A stretch of DNA of 64,000 nucleotides from Verrucomicrobiota bacterium (lineage in GTDB: Bacteria > Verrucomicrobiota > Verrucomicrobiia > Verrucomicrobiales > DEV007), in the NCBI GenBank assembly GCA_963205275.1, contig CAUJIH010000020.1, positions 1 through 64,000 of the forward strand, written 5' to 3'. Positions within the stretch are counted from its first letter, which is position 1; each line of letters begins with the position of its first letter. Shown here in pieces: positions 20,465 through 29,323 of the stretch. Made by a program: the position numbers and the translations under genes. The notes under the pieces are model-generated. The model ran no database searches, was not told the origin of the DNA, and was given only the letters and a program-made list of their open reading frames with translations.

Positions 20465-21529
20465 TCACGCTGACGCCGACTTCAGGCAGGCATCGATCAC
20501 GATCTGGGTCTTTAAAGAAATCTCAGGCCAGTGCGGCTCCAAAGATCCGCTGAGCGCGATCTCGCCGAATTTCCGGAACATGCGTGCTTCTTGGGCAGTG
20601 GCATGTGTGTCGGAATAATCTCTAACGGAGACACGACGCGAATGGCGCTCGTAGTGGAACTGGCACATATCGGCGCTGGGTGTGCTCTGCTCGATGCGGA
20701 AGGCCGTTTCTGCACCGTAAAACGGCAGCACGAAATCCTCGATCACGATCTGCCCCTTCGTGCCGCTGATCACGGCCCATTGCTCATTCCAGGCGTCGAA
20801 GGAGCAGTGGAACGAGGCCGTTGCTCCGCTCTCGAATCTCATCTCCGCCGAGAAAGCGACCGGCACTCCTTTGTCCTCGCGAATGATCGTGCTACGCAGC
20901 TCGCTTGGCATTGCGTAATTCATAATCCAGAGAATTAGACGAACATTATACCAGCCTAGGTCACCGAGACAGCCAAGCGGTTCGAGGGCTGCGTCCATGC
21001 GAATGTTTTCGTTAAAAAACTCTTCCGATCCGGGGAAGCTGAACTGTGTGGAGATACGCCTGACCTCGCCAAGCGATCCTCCCGCATCCAGTTCGTGCCG
21101 CAGAGCCTCCAGTCGCTTCCCGTGCATGAACATGGTGCCATCCATGTATTGCACCTTAGCTTCGGCACAGGCGTCGATTATCTCTCGAACATCCGCAGCA
21201 TTAACTCCCGAGGGCTTTTCGCTCAGCAGGTGCTTGCCCGCTCGAGCTGCAGCGATGGCCCATTCTTTTCGCAATCCCGTGGGCAGAGGGATATAGACGG
21301 CATCGATGTCGTCCCTGCTGAGAAGCTCCGCGTAGCTCCCGAGAGGCTCCGGGACGGGATCGTGAGGCACCTGCGCCTGACACCCTCGGATCAACGCTTC
21401 CGCTTTCGCCCGATCGCGACTAGCCACCGCTACGAGACGTCCGTTTCCGCTGTGCAGGATCGCCTGCCAGTTCTTCCGAGCAATGGAGGCGGCACCGAGA
21501 ATGCCCCATCGGCAGTGAGTCTGAATCAT
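20465..21529 (-). CDS. Gfo/Idh/MocA family oxidoreductase
   Basis: A 354-residue member starting at the ATG 21527-21529 (MIQTHCRWGILGAASIARKN), which has GGAAG about 9 bases upstream; the longer frame to 21595 adds an unlikely leader. The Rossmann motif is GILGAASIARKNWQA, the hallmark is HLLSEKPSGVNAADVRE, and the C-terminal half has LGCLGDLGWYNVRLILW (G-D-x-x-x-x-x, substrate side). It resembles trans-1,2-dihydrobenzenediol/glucose-fructose type dehydrogenases, but the substrate is not readable. It lies tail to tail with the other Gfo/Idh gene (11 bp apart) yet is only distantly similar to it, so this is not a tandem duplication. Confidence 0.87.
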   Translation of the reverse strand: MIQTHCRWGILGAASIARKNWQAILHSGNGRLVAVASRDRAKAEALIRGCQAQVPHDPVPEPLGSYAELLSRDDIDAVYIPLPTGLRKEWAIAAARAGKHLLSEKPSGVNAADVREIIDACAEAKVQYMDGTMFMHGKRLEALRHELDAGGSLGEVRRISTQFSFPGSEEFFNENIRMDAALEPLGCLGDLGWYNVRLILWIMNYAMPSELRSTIIREDKGVPVAFSAEMRFESGATASFHCSFDAWNEQWAVISGTKGQIVIEDFVLPFYGAETAFRIEQSTPSADMCQFHYERHSRRVSVRDYSDTHATAQEARMFRKFGEIALSGSLEPHWPEISLKTQIVIDACLKSASA

Positions 21530-21644
21530 GGGAAAAAGCTTCCAAGATGCCTGCCTTTTCCACATGTGCAAGACGCACGCGTTTCCAGGATGCATTCGAT
21601 GAGTTCCGAACTAGCTTCTCTCGGAGAAACAGCCAAGCTCATTG

Positions 21645-23390
21645 ATGACTCGTGAAACCCTCGCCAGCAACCTCGAAGAAATCGCTCTCTTACTGGAATT
21701 AAAAGGCGATAATCCATTCAAAATCCGGGCCTATCGGACTGGGGCGGATACGGTGCGCCAGTTCCCTGGCGACATAGTCGCTCTGGCTCGCGAAGAACAA
21801 TTGGATGGAATTAAGGGAATCGGTGAAGCACTACGGCAGAAGCTTCACGAACTAGCGACGACGGGATCTCTGGAGTTTTTGGAAAAGCTGAAAGGTGAGT
21901 TTCCTGTTGGACTCTTCGAATTATTCGATCTTCAGGGATTGGGACCAAAGAAAATCAAGGCTCTGTATGATTCTCTCGGCGTTGATTCCGTCGCTCGTCT
22001 TCGAGAATTGTGCGAAGCAGGCGAGGTCGAAAAGCTCCCTGGCTTCGGAAAAAAGAGCGTGGAAGGGATTCTCGAAGCGATCGAGTTTCGCGAACGCAAT
22101 GTAGGGCGTTTTCGCCTCGGAGATGCAGTCGCTCATGTTGAAGAGATTCTGTCGGCTCTGCGTGAACATCCATACTGTCTGCGTGCGGAGGTAGCCGGGA
22201 GCTATCGTCGTGCTCGTGAGACTCTGCACGATCTCGATTTTCTCGTAGCTACGAGTCAACCGGAATCGCTGATCGCCCATTTTGTCTCCCAGACTTGGGT
22301 GGATCATATCATCCAACAAGGATCGACGAAGGCCAGTGTCCACCTTGCATCTGGTCTTCAATGTGACTTACGGGCGGTGTCGAATGCAGAATTCGCCTGT
22401 GCTCTCGCCTATTTTACCGGAGGGAAAGAGCATAATGTCGCCATGCGAGGACGAGCACTGGAACGAGGCTACACGCTGAACGAGTATCGCCTCGCGGTGC
22501 GCGAAGGAGCAAATGCTCCGGAGGCACCGGTATTCGAAGATGAAACGCAACTCCATCGATTCCTCGGACTCGATTATATCGCCCCGGAATTACGAGAAAA
22601 CACGGGAGAGATCGAATGCGCTGCCGACGGCCAGCTTCCCCGCCTGATTGAGCTGTCCAATTTGCGCGGCACGTTCCACTGTCATACGACTGCGAGTGAT
22701 GGGGAAAACTCTCTGGAAGAGATGGCTGCTGCCGCGATCGAGCTAGGACTCCAGTATCTCGGTATCTCAGATCACTCAAAAAGCTCCTTTCAGGCGAATG
22801 GCCTCGATGAGAAGCGTCTCCGTGATCAAATCTCTCAAATTCGTGCTTTAAATGAGCAGTTCCGCGATGAAGGGGTTAAATTTCGTATCCTCGCGGGGAG
22901 CGAAGTCGATATTCTGAAGGATGGGACTCTTGACTACGACGACGAGTCGCTGAGCGAGCTAGATTTCGTCGTCGCCAGTGTCCACAATGCGATGAGTCTC
23001 TCCGAGTCAGCGATGACGGCGCGACTCATTCGTGCTATCTCTCATCCCCGTGTCACCATGCTCGGGCACATGACGGGACGACTGCTGCTGACGCGCGAAC
23101 CCTATGCTGTCGATATTCCTGCGGTAATCGAAGCCTGCGTGGAGCACAATACTGTGATCGAATTGAATTGCAGCCCAACGCGTCTGGACATGGACTGGCG
23201 CTGGTGGAAATTCGCGAAGGAGAAGGGAGTCAAATGCTCCATCAACACCGACGCTCACAGTGTCTCAGGCCTCGGCTGGCTCGCGATCGGGGCACGAGTG
23301 GCTCGCAAAGGCTGGCTGACGCGAGAAGATGTGATCAATACCCGCAGCCGAACTGAAATTGAAAGCTGGCTGAGGCTCGATTCTCTGTGA
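21645..23390 (+). CDS. polX: Family X DNA polymerase with PHP exonuclease domain
   Basis: A 581-residue bacterial PolX. The first in-frame codon at 21642 is TTG; the ATG at 21645 is preferred. The N-terminal 8-kDa and fingers region contains helix-hairpin-helix motifs (DGIKGIGEALRQKLHEL; LQGLGPKKIKALYDSLGV; LPGFGKKSVEGILEAI). The palm has GSYRRARETLHDLDFLV with the catalytic Asp pair. The C-terminal PHP domain (about 335-575) has metal ligands in FHCHTTASDGENSLEEM, LGISDHSKS, SVHNAMS, LGHMTGR and INTDAHSVSG. By family it fills short gaps in base-excision repair, with 3'-5' exonuclease from the PHP part. It is divergent from a Gfo/Idh gene. Confidence 0.94.
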   Translation: MTRETLASNLEEIALLLELKGDNPFKIRAYRTGADTVRQFPGDIVALAREEQLDGIKGIGEALRQKLHELATTGSLEFLEKLKGEFPVGLFELFDLQGLGPKKIKALYDSLGVDSVARLRELCEAGEVEKLPGFGKKSVEGILEAIEFRERNVGRFRLGDAVAHVEEILSALREHPYCLRAEVAGSYRRARETLHDLDFLVATSQPESLIAHFVSQTWVDHIIQQGSTKASVHLASGLQCDLRAVSNAEFACALAYFTGGKEHNVAMRGRALERGYTLNEYRLAVREGANAPEAPVFEDETQLHRFLGLDYIAPELRENTGEIECAADGQLPRLIELSNLRGTFHCHTTASDGENSLEEMAAAAIELGLQYLGISDHSKSSFQANGLDEKRLRDQISQIRALNEQFRDEGVKFRILAGSEVDILKDGTLDYDDESLSELDFVVASVHNAMSLSESAMTARLIRAISHPRVTMLGHMTGRLLLTREPYAVDIPAVIEACVEHNTVIELNCSPTRLDMDWRWWKFAKEKGVKCSINTDAHSVSGLGWLAIGARVARKGWLTREDVINTRSRTEIESWLRLDSL

Positions 23391-23410
23391 GATAGGGTGT
23401 TTCTGAAGAA

Positions 23411-25927
23411 TTAATTCCCAGAGGATCCATCAGTCCTGCTGACTGACTCAACAGCGTCATCACCCGAATCTACCTGAAACTCGAGATTCTTCTCACCCTT
23501 TCGATGGGTTACGGGGATCGTGTCTCCTTCTTTCACTAGTCCGCGAATGATGAGTTCCGCCAGCGGATCTTCGATGTGACGCTCCACCGCACGGCGCATC
23601 GGACGCGCTCCGTAGTTGGGGTCGTAGCCTTCCTCGACTAGGAAGGCCTTCGCATCATCATCTAGCTCGATGTGGATCTGCTTCTCCGCGAGGCGCTTCA
23701 TGACAGCTTTGATCTCAAGTTCCACGATTTGAACAAGATTCTCACGAGTCAAAACGCGGAAGACAATCTTCTCGTCCAAACGGTTGAGGAACTCTGGCTT
23801 GAAGACCTCTTTGGCTCGCTCGAGAATCTTTCCACGCATAGAGTCGTGATTCTCCTCTCCGCTCCCCATCGAGCCGAAGCCGACAGTCACCTGACGTTTG
23901 ATCACATCGGCTCCCACGTTACTGGTAAGGATCACGATGGTATTGCGGAAGTCGATACGCCGTCCCAGTGAATCAGTCACTGTTCCTTCTTCCAGAATCT
24001 GGAGGAGTAGATTCATCACATCCGGATGCGCCTTTTCGACTTCATCAAAAAGCACCACGGAATATGGCTTGCGGCGGACTGCTTCGGAAAGCTGACCACC
24101 TTCCTCGTACCCCACATAGCCGGGAGGCGATCCGATCAGTCGGCTGCTGGAGAACTTCTCCATATATTCCGACATGTCGATCTGGATCAGGGAGTCGGGA
24201 TCGCCGAACATGAACTCTGCCAGATTTCTGGCCAGGAACGACTTTCCGACACCGGTCGGCCCCAGAAAAATGAAGGAACCGATCGGTCGACGGGGATCTT
24301 TCAGGTTGGCGCGGCTGCGCCGAAGCGCTTTGGAGATCGCCGTCACTGCTTCGTCCTGTCCGATCACGCGACCACGCAACTCCTCCTCCATCTTGAGCAG
24401 TTTCTCAGTCTCGCGCTGCTCCATACGCTGGAGCGGGATGCCCGTCCACTTCGCGACAACGGACATGATATCATCTTCATCCACATCGACGATCTTCTCC
24501 TCGTTGGCCGCACGCCAGTTCTCCAGAATTTCTTCCATCTCCTTGCGCTTATTCTTCTCGTTGTCACGCAGAGCAGCGGCATTCTCGAAGTCCTGATCCT
24601 TAATTGCTCCTTCTTTTTCGGCGACGATGCGCTCGATCTCAGCCTCGAGATCTTTGATCTCGGGAGGCCGAGTCATCGAAGAAATCCTAGCACGCGCACC
24701 GGCTTCGTCCAAGATGTCAATGGCTTTGTCCGGTAGGAATCGTCCCGTTAGATAGCGAGAGGAGAGCTTGACGCAGGCGGTGATCGCCGCATCAGAAAAG
24801 CGAGCTTTGTGGTGCGACTCGTATTTTGGGCGCAGGCCCTTCAGAATAAGAATCGTATCGTCAATGCTCGGTTCGTCCACCTTTACTTGCTGGAAACGAC
24901 GCTCCAGCGCGGCGTCCTTCTCGATGAATTTCCTATACTCCTTCAGAGTCGTCGCTCCGATGCACTGGAGTTCTCCACGGCTGAGGGAAGGCTTAATGAT
25001 ATTTGAGGCATCCATCGCTCCCTCGGCGGAGCCAGCTCCGACGATGGTGTGGAGCTCGTCGATGAAGAGAATCACGTTCTTCGCACGCTTGATCTCATCC
25101 ATTACGGCTTTGATTCGCTCCTCAAACTGTCCGCGATATTTAGTCCCAGCGACCATCAGAGCCAGATCGAGCGTGATTACCTTTTTGTCACGCAACAATT
25201 CCGGCACATTGCCAGAGGCAATTTCCTGAGCCAAGCCTTCTGCGATCGCAGTCTTTCCTACTCCGGCTTCTCCGATGAGCACGGGGTTATTCTTCGTGCG
25301 ACGGCACAGAATCTGAATTACGCGCTCGATTTCACCACTGCGTCCGATGACAGGATCGAGTTCTCCGCCGACCGCCAGCTCGGTCAAATCGCGTCCGAAG
25401 GCCTTTAGCGCGGGGGTTTTGCCTTCTTTCCGGCCTCCACTGGCGACTTCTTCGAAATCGGGTTCTTCATCAGAGGGAGCAGGTGCTGTAAAATTCGGAT
25501 CAAGTTCACGTAGAATCTCATTCCGAGCCACGTCGATATCGACGTCGAGATTCTTCAAAACTCGCGCAGCAACGCCATCGCCCTCTCTGAGGAGACCGAG
25601 GAGGATGTGCTCTGTTCCTACGTAGCTATGATTCAGGTTCTTCGCCTCCTTCCCGGCTAGGCTAAGAACTTTTTTCACACGCGGGGTATAGGGAATATTA
25701 CCCGAAATCTTCGCTTCGTGCCCGATGCCGACCTGCTTCTCCACCTCTAGGCGAACTGTCTCCAAGTCGAGATGCATTTTCTTTAACACGCTGACAGCGA
25801 CACCCTGACCGAGCTTGATTAGCCCGAGCAGCAAGTGCTCTGTGCCCACGTAATTGTGGTTAAAGCGGTCTGCTTCTTTGCGGGCCAGCGCCAAGACCTG
25901 TTGCGCTCTGGGAGTGAAATTATTCAT
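23411..25927 (-). CDS. clpC: ClpC-type AAA+ unfoldase
   Basis: An 838-residue Hsp100 protein: two Clp_N repeats at about 1-145 (TPRAQQVLALARKEADRF; TPRVKKVLSLAGKEAKNL) and the first AAA+ domain with Walker A GEAGVGKTAIAEGL and Walker B VILFIDELHTIVGAG. The middle domain has a UVR-like coiled coil (EKEGAIKDQDFENAAALRD). The second AAA+ domain has GPTGVGKSFLARNL and the C-terminal D2-small domain. It unfolds substrates for ClpP and, in Firmicutes, recognises proteins bearing phospho-arginine. Its start overlaps the end of mcsB by 8 bp, so the two are translationally linked. The acidic C-terminal extension DDAVESVSRTDGSSGN is not conserved in the family. Confidence 0.96.
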   Translation of the reverse strand: MNNFTPRAQQVLALARKEADRFNHNYVGTEHLLLGLIKLGQGVAVSVLKKMHLDLETVRLEVEKQVGIGHEAKISGNIPYTPRVKKVLSLAGKEAKNLNHSYVGTEHILLGLLREGDGVAARVLKNLDVDIDVARNEILRELDPNFTAPAPSDEEPDFEEVASGGRKEGKTPALKAFGRDLTELAVGGELDPVIGRSGEIERVIQILCRRTKNNPVLIGEAGVGKTAIAEGLAQEIASGNVPELLRDKKVITLDLALMVAGTKYRGQFEERIKAVMDEIKRAKNVILFIDELHTIVGAGSAEGAMDASNIIKPSLSRGELQCIGATTLKEYRKFIEKDAALERRFQQVKVDEPSIDDTILILKGLRPKYESHHKARFSDAAITACVKLSSRYLTGRFLPDKAIDILDEAGARARISSMTRPPEIKDLEAEIERIVAEKEGAIKDQDFENAAALRDNEKNKRKEMEEILENWRAANEEKIVDVDEDDIMSVVAKWTGIPLQRMEQRETEKLLKMEEELRGRVIGQDEAVTAISKALRRSRANLKDPRRPIGSFIFLGPTGVGKSFLARNLAEFMFGDPDSLIQIDMSEYMEKFSSSRLIGSPPGYVGYEEGGQLSEAVRRKPYSVVLFDEVEKAHPDVMNLLLQILEEGTVTDSLGRRIDFRNTIVILTSNVGADVIKRQVTVGFGSMGSGEENHDSMRGKILERAKEVFKPEFLNRLDEKIVFRVLTRENLVQIVELEIKAVMKRLAEKQIHIELDDDAKAFLVEEGYDPNYGARPMRRAVERHIEDPLAELIIRGLVKEGDTIPVTHRKGEKNLEFQVDSGDDAVESVSRTDGSSGN

Positions 25928-27023
25928 TTTCGTTGTCTCGGTGTTGTATTATACCACGAAAATCGGGAGGTGTCAGCGCTTTCAAGTTTTCTTGAATAAT
26001 CTCCGCCCGCAGAACATCGCGTTCTTCCATTGAGAGCTTGGTACTGGCGGTGATCTGGAGGTGTGCGGGTTGAATCGCCGTGAGAAGTCGAGTGACGATT
26101 CCCCGCGCTTCTGTAGGGAAAACGTTCATATCACAACCGAGACGAATCATCGAGAGATGGGTCAGCGCCTCCTTAGAAGAGACAATATGGGCGTATTTGA
26201 GCACAGCATAAGCTCTCCCGATCTGATCTTGGATCATCGCTGCGTGATCTTCGAGCACCTTTAACCGTGCGTTCTTCTCATTTCGCAGCAGTTGCTCGAT
26301 CACTCGCTCCAAATGGGCGATGATGTCCTCCTCTTTCGCTCCTAGGGTATTTTGATTCGAAATTTGGAACAGATTGGCGAGAGCGTCTGTTCCCTCTCCA
26401 TACTGCCCCCTTACGGCGAGACCGATTTTGCTGGCCCCTTGCATCGTCTGCGTCATCTGATCTGAGAGGAAGAGTCCGGGCAGATGCAGCATGACGGAAG
26501 CACGTAATCCAGTGCCGAGATTCGTAGGGCAGCAGGTGAGATAACCGTAATCCGGATCGAAGGCGTACGGCAGACGCGTCTCGAGTTCGGAGTCTACCTG
26601 ATCGAGTGCACGATAGGCGGTCATCAGTTGCTGGCCGGGCAAGATCGCCTGCATTCGGAGGTGATCTTCCTCGTTGACCATAATGCTGAGCGACTGCTGA
26701 TCATTGATGACCACCGCACATCCCGGTCCCTTCGCAGCGTGCTCACGGCTGATGAGGTGGCGTTCTACTAATACTTGCTTCTCCAAGGCACTGAGCTGCG
26801 TCATTTCTTCCGCGAAGGCTCCGCTCATTTCAGGGATATCCTCGAGCGCAGGGCGGATACACGAGACAACTTGAGCACGGAGTTCTTTCTTCGCCCATCC
26901 GGGAAATGGATAGCCTCTCAAATTGCGAGCCAAGCGAATCCGACTCGAAATCACGATATCGCTTTCCGGACCGCCTCCTTGCATCCACTCGGCCGGCTTA
27001 TTTAACAAATTCGTGATTCGCAT
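25920..27023 (-). CDS. mcsB: Protein arginine kinase McsB
   Basis: A 367-residue guanido-kinase-fold protein that phosphorylates arginine side chains. Diagnostic segments are SSRIRLARNLRGYPFPGW (nucleotide arginines), VNEEDHLRMQ at about 117-124 (acidic substrate site), YLTCCPTNLGTGLRASVMLH at about 161-180 (catalytic-loop Cys) and RGQYGEGTDA at about 206-214. RDVLRA at 335-340 matches the allosteric phospho-arginine-binding motif RDxxRA described for McsB. All key positions appear intact, so an active kinase is likely. Creatine and arginine kinases lack the last motif. It sits between mcsA and clpC, the order known from Firmicutes, but no ctsR is present. Confidence 0.96.
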   Translation of the reverse strand: MRITNLLNKPAEWMQGGGPESDIVISSRIRLARNLRGYPFPGWAKKELRAQVVSCIRPALEDIPEMSGAFAEEMTQLSALEKQVLVERHLISREHAAKGPGCAVVINDQQSLSIMVNEEDHLRMQAILPGQQLMTAYRALDQVDSELETRLPYAFDPDYGYLTCCPTNLGTGLRASVMLHLPGLFLSDQMTQTMQGASKIGLAVRGQYGEGTDALANLFQISNQNTLGAKEEDIIAHLERVIEQLLRNEKNARLKVLEDHAAMIQDQIGRAYAVLKYAHIVSSKEALTHLSMIRLGCDMNVFPTEARGIVTRLLTAIQPAHLQITASTKLSMEERDVLRAEIIQENLKALTPPDFRGIIQHRDNENE

Positions 27024-27090
27024 GATCGCTTCAGTTTTGCCAAGGAGTTATTTGATCTGTAGATAGTCTACACTTCTCGGAAAAATTCGC

Positions 27091-27645
27091 TTAACAGTTT
27101 TTATACGAAGCTTCGACTTTCGAGATCTCATCGCGGAGTCGAGCTGCCTCTTCATAATCCTCACCTTCGACAGACTTAGACAGGGCTTGTCGTAATTCGC
27201 TCAATCGTATTTCCGGATTTTCAATCGCGGCAGGATTCTCCAAGGAAAGCGGGGTCAGCGCTAGAGGCAGATCACAGGGGCGTGGGACTTTACCCTCGTG
27301 TCGGGTTTTCTTTTGAATTGCCTCCAATAGTGGATCGAGTCGATCTCGAAAGACTTGGTAGCAGTTGGCGCAACCGTAGCGACCAGTTTTTTTGGTATCA
27401 GTCAGCGAGAATCCACAGTCAGGACAGATCGGTTCGTCGCGAGTCGCTCCACTGCCGATGATCATCTGCTTGCCCATCCCCTCCAGCATTTCGACCAGTG
27501 CGTAGGCAGTCGGATCCTCAATGCCCTTTTCGCTGGCGCACTGTTTACACAGATTTACCTTCTGAAATTTGTCGCCGACCTTCTGGCTGACAAAAATCGT
27601 CGCTATGCTAATCTTGCAATTGTCGCACTTCATACTCTGATCCAT
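27091..27645 (-). CDS. mcsA: McsA-like zinc-finger activator of McsB
   Basis: A 184-residue protein with four CxxC-type pairs: C7/C10 (MKCDNCK), C33/C36 (LCKQCAS), C74/C77 (ICPDCGFS) and C92/C95 (YGCANCYQ). A C-terminal UVR motif covers about 146-181 (LSELRQALSKSVEGEDYEEA, then ARLRDEISK). This is the exact architecture of McsA, the zinc-binding activator of McsB. The pairs probably bind two zinc ions. The start at 27645 or the Met five codons in (27633) are both possible. It is followed by mcsB after 67 bp and preceded on the same strand by the aminotransferase gene, 61 bp away. Confidence 0.94.
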   Translation of the reverse strand: MDQSMKCDNCKISIATIFVSQKVGDKFQKVNLCKQCASEKGIEDPTAYALVEMLEGMGKQMIIGSGATRDEPICPDCGFSLTDTKKTGRYGCANCYQVFRDRLDPLLEAIQKKTRHEGKVPRPCDLPLALTPLSLENPAAIENPEIRLSELRQALSKSVEGEDYEEAARLRDEISKVEASYKNC

Positions 27646-27706
27646 GCGGCTCCAGAGGGTTTGACTCTGGAATCCTCACGCACAGGGTACCTTACGACAG
27701 ATTTGA

Positions 27707-28594
27707 TTATTCGTAAATCGAAGTGCCGGTAGTTTGCACAAGATTGCGGAAATCCGCGATCAGGCGTCGCGTGATCGGTCCGGGCTGTCCACTGCCGATA
27801 ATGCGCTTATCATACTCTGCCACAGGCACGACTTCAGCTGCAGTGCCTGTCAGGAAGAGTTCGTCAGCAGTGTAAAGGTCGTAGCGGCTCATCTCCACCT
27901 CGCGTAGCTCTAGTCCGGCAGCGGCGATCAGTTCCATCACCACTCCGCGTGTGATACCGTAGAGCGATCCGGAGGATACGGTCGGGGTGTAGAGAATTCC
28001 TTTCTTTACTGTGAATAGATTATCTCCTGTGCATTCGGCCACGTATCCTGTGGCGTTCAGCATGACGCCTTCCTCAGCTCCCGAGGCGATCGCCTCGACC
28101 TTGGCCATGATGTTGCTCAGGTAGTTGAGTGACTTCACAGCCGGTGACAGAGCATCGTGGTTCGGGCGACGAGTAGCGCAGGTGGCGAGAATGAGGCCTT
28201 TTTCGTATTTCTCGGCAGGGTAGAGTGAAATCGCAGATGCGATCACGACGATGGATGCCTTCTCGCATTGATACGGACTCAGCCCCAGCTTGCCCACACC
28301 TCGAGTGACGAGCAGTCGCACATAGCCGTCGCGAAGATTGTTTTTTCGGATGGTAGCGAGTGTCATCTCGATAATCTCTTCGCGAGTTGCCGGGATGCTC
28401 AGATGGATCGCTTTAGCGGAATCAAACAGGCGGTCGATGTGCTCCTCAAGACGAAAGACTCGGCCATTATAAAAACGAATTCCTTCGAAAACACCATCTC
28501 CGTATAACAGGCCGTGGTCGAAGACGGAAATCTTCGCATCGGACTCGGGATAAAACTGACCGTCGATATAAATCTGGAGAGGCGTGGCGCTCAT
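27707..28594 (-). CDS. ilvE: Branched-chain amino acid aminotransferase
   Basis: A 295-residue fold-type IV PLP enzyme that transfers amino groups between glutamate and the 2-oxo acids of Val, Leu and Ile. The N-terminal part has VFDHGLLYGDGVFEGIRFYNG and the PLP lysine is in SPAVKSLNYLSNIMAKVEA. The phosphate-cup region is EGVMLNATGYVAECTGDNLF, and YTADELFLTGTAAEVVPV closes the fold. The family size (about 290-310) matches. D-amino acid aminotransferase and 4-amino-4-deoxychorismate lyase are related alternatives; the LFLTGTAAEVVPV segment favours IlvE. It lies upstream of mcsA on the same strand. Confidence 0.92.
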   Translation of the reverse strand: MSATPLQIYIDGQFYPESDAKISVFDHGLLYGDGVFEGIRFYNGRVFRLEEHIDRLFDSAKAIHLSIPATREEIIEMTLATIRKNNLRDGYVRLLVTRGVGKLGLSPYQCEKASIVVIASAISLYPAEKYEKGLILATCATRRPNHDALSPAVKSLNYLSNIMAKVEAIASGAEEGVMLNATGYVAECTGDNLFTVKKGILYTPTVSSGSLYGITRGVVMELIAAAGLELREVEMSRYDLYTADELFLTGTAAEVVPVAEYDKRIIGSGQPGPITRRLIADFRNLVQTTGTSIYE

Positions 28595-28731
28595 AAAAAG
28601 GAAGTGGAGGGAATTTGCACTTTTGGCAGTCGGTTAGTTTGCCCGAGCCTGAAGGGAAAGCAAGAACTTCGCTCACGGAGAGTGGGACAGGATTTATTTC
28701 CTCGCTTTCTGCCGAGGCCTTCTGCGTTCAT

Positions 28732-29319
28732 TCATGGAGAGGAAGGATCGATCAGAACTTTCTGGAGCACGAATCGCCTATCAAATTTTCCTCCAGAATA
28801 TGCCTGGCAGCAGTAGTAGCAGGCGGAAGTGCGAGCCAGTGGGCGTGCCCGTCGGATCACTTTCCCGCAGTGTGTGCAAGCGTAGGCATAACGGCGTGGG
28901 ACTCTCCTGACTGGGGCGAGAGGCAGGTTGTGGCATACAGATTCTCCCGAAATCCCGAGTTCGCGACAGGCTTGCTGCCACTCGACGCCGTGAGGGGTGA
29001 TCCTCTGCTTTCCTGCTCGCGATTTCGCGACCAAGTGGGCTAGCTCATGGAGAAAAGTTTCGCGAATCGATGATTCTCGAATGTCATCCGGCAGGTCTTG
29101 AAGTCGAGGATTGAGTTCGATCAGATCGAGTCGATAATTCGCCCGGCCGGCCGCTGTTCTCATGCGAGCATTCCAGACGACTTTTACTGTCTGTCCTAGC
29201 GAAGCTAATCCCAAGTCGGAGCAGAGCTTCGCCGCCACACATCGAAGCATATCGTCCGGTCCCCATCGCGGATAGGGCATCTTTCGTGGATCTTCTCCAG
29301 ACTCTTCAGCAGGGAGCAT
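28732..29319 (-). CDS. SprT-like zinc metalloprotease-fold protein
   Basis: A 195-residue protein with a zincin core: FLHELAHLVAKSRAG supplies HExxH at about residue 89. VEWQQACRELG follows, and a C-terminal zinc ribbon (YACTHCGKVIRR with SACYYCCQAY, about 145-175) is present. This matches the SprT family, whose eukaryotic relatives (SPRTN/Spartan) degrade DNA-protein crosslinks. In bacteria the role is not settled. Its end is followed, 4 bp after its start on the same strand side, by the end of the serine acetyltransferase gene, so the two are very likely co-transcribed. The exact start is uncertain (Met 1, 14 or 24). Confidence 0.85.
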   Translation of the reverse strand: MLPAEESGEDPRKMPYPRWGPDDMLRCVAAKLCSDLGLASLGQTVKVVWNARMRTAAGRANYRLDLIELNPRLQDLPDDIRESSIRETFLHELAHLVAKSRAGKQRITPHGVEWQQACRELGISGESVCHNLPLAPVRRVPRRYAYACTHCGKVIRRARPLARTSACYYCCQAYSGGKFDRRFVLQKVLIDPSSP

Positions 29320-29323
29320 TTCT

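Noticed and set aside
27646-27706. Search for a CIRCE or CtsR-type operator upstream of mcsA
   Set aside because: No TTAGCACTC-N9-GAGTGCTAA or GGTCAAANANGGTCAAA pattern is seen; only a weak 6-bp CCAGAG/CTCTGG stem is present.
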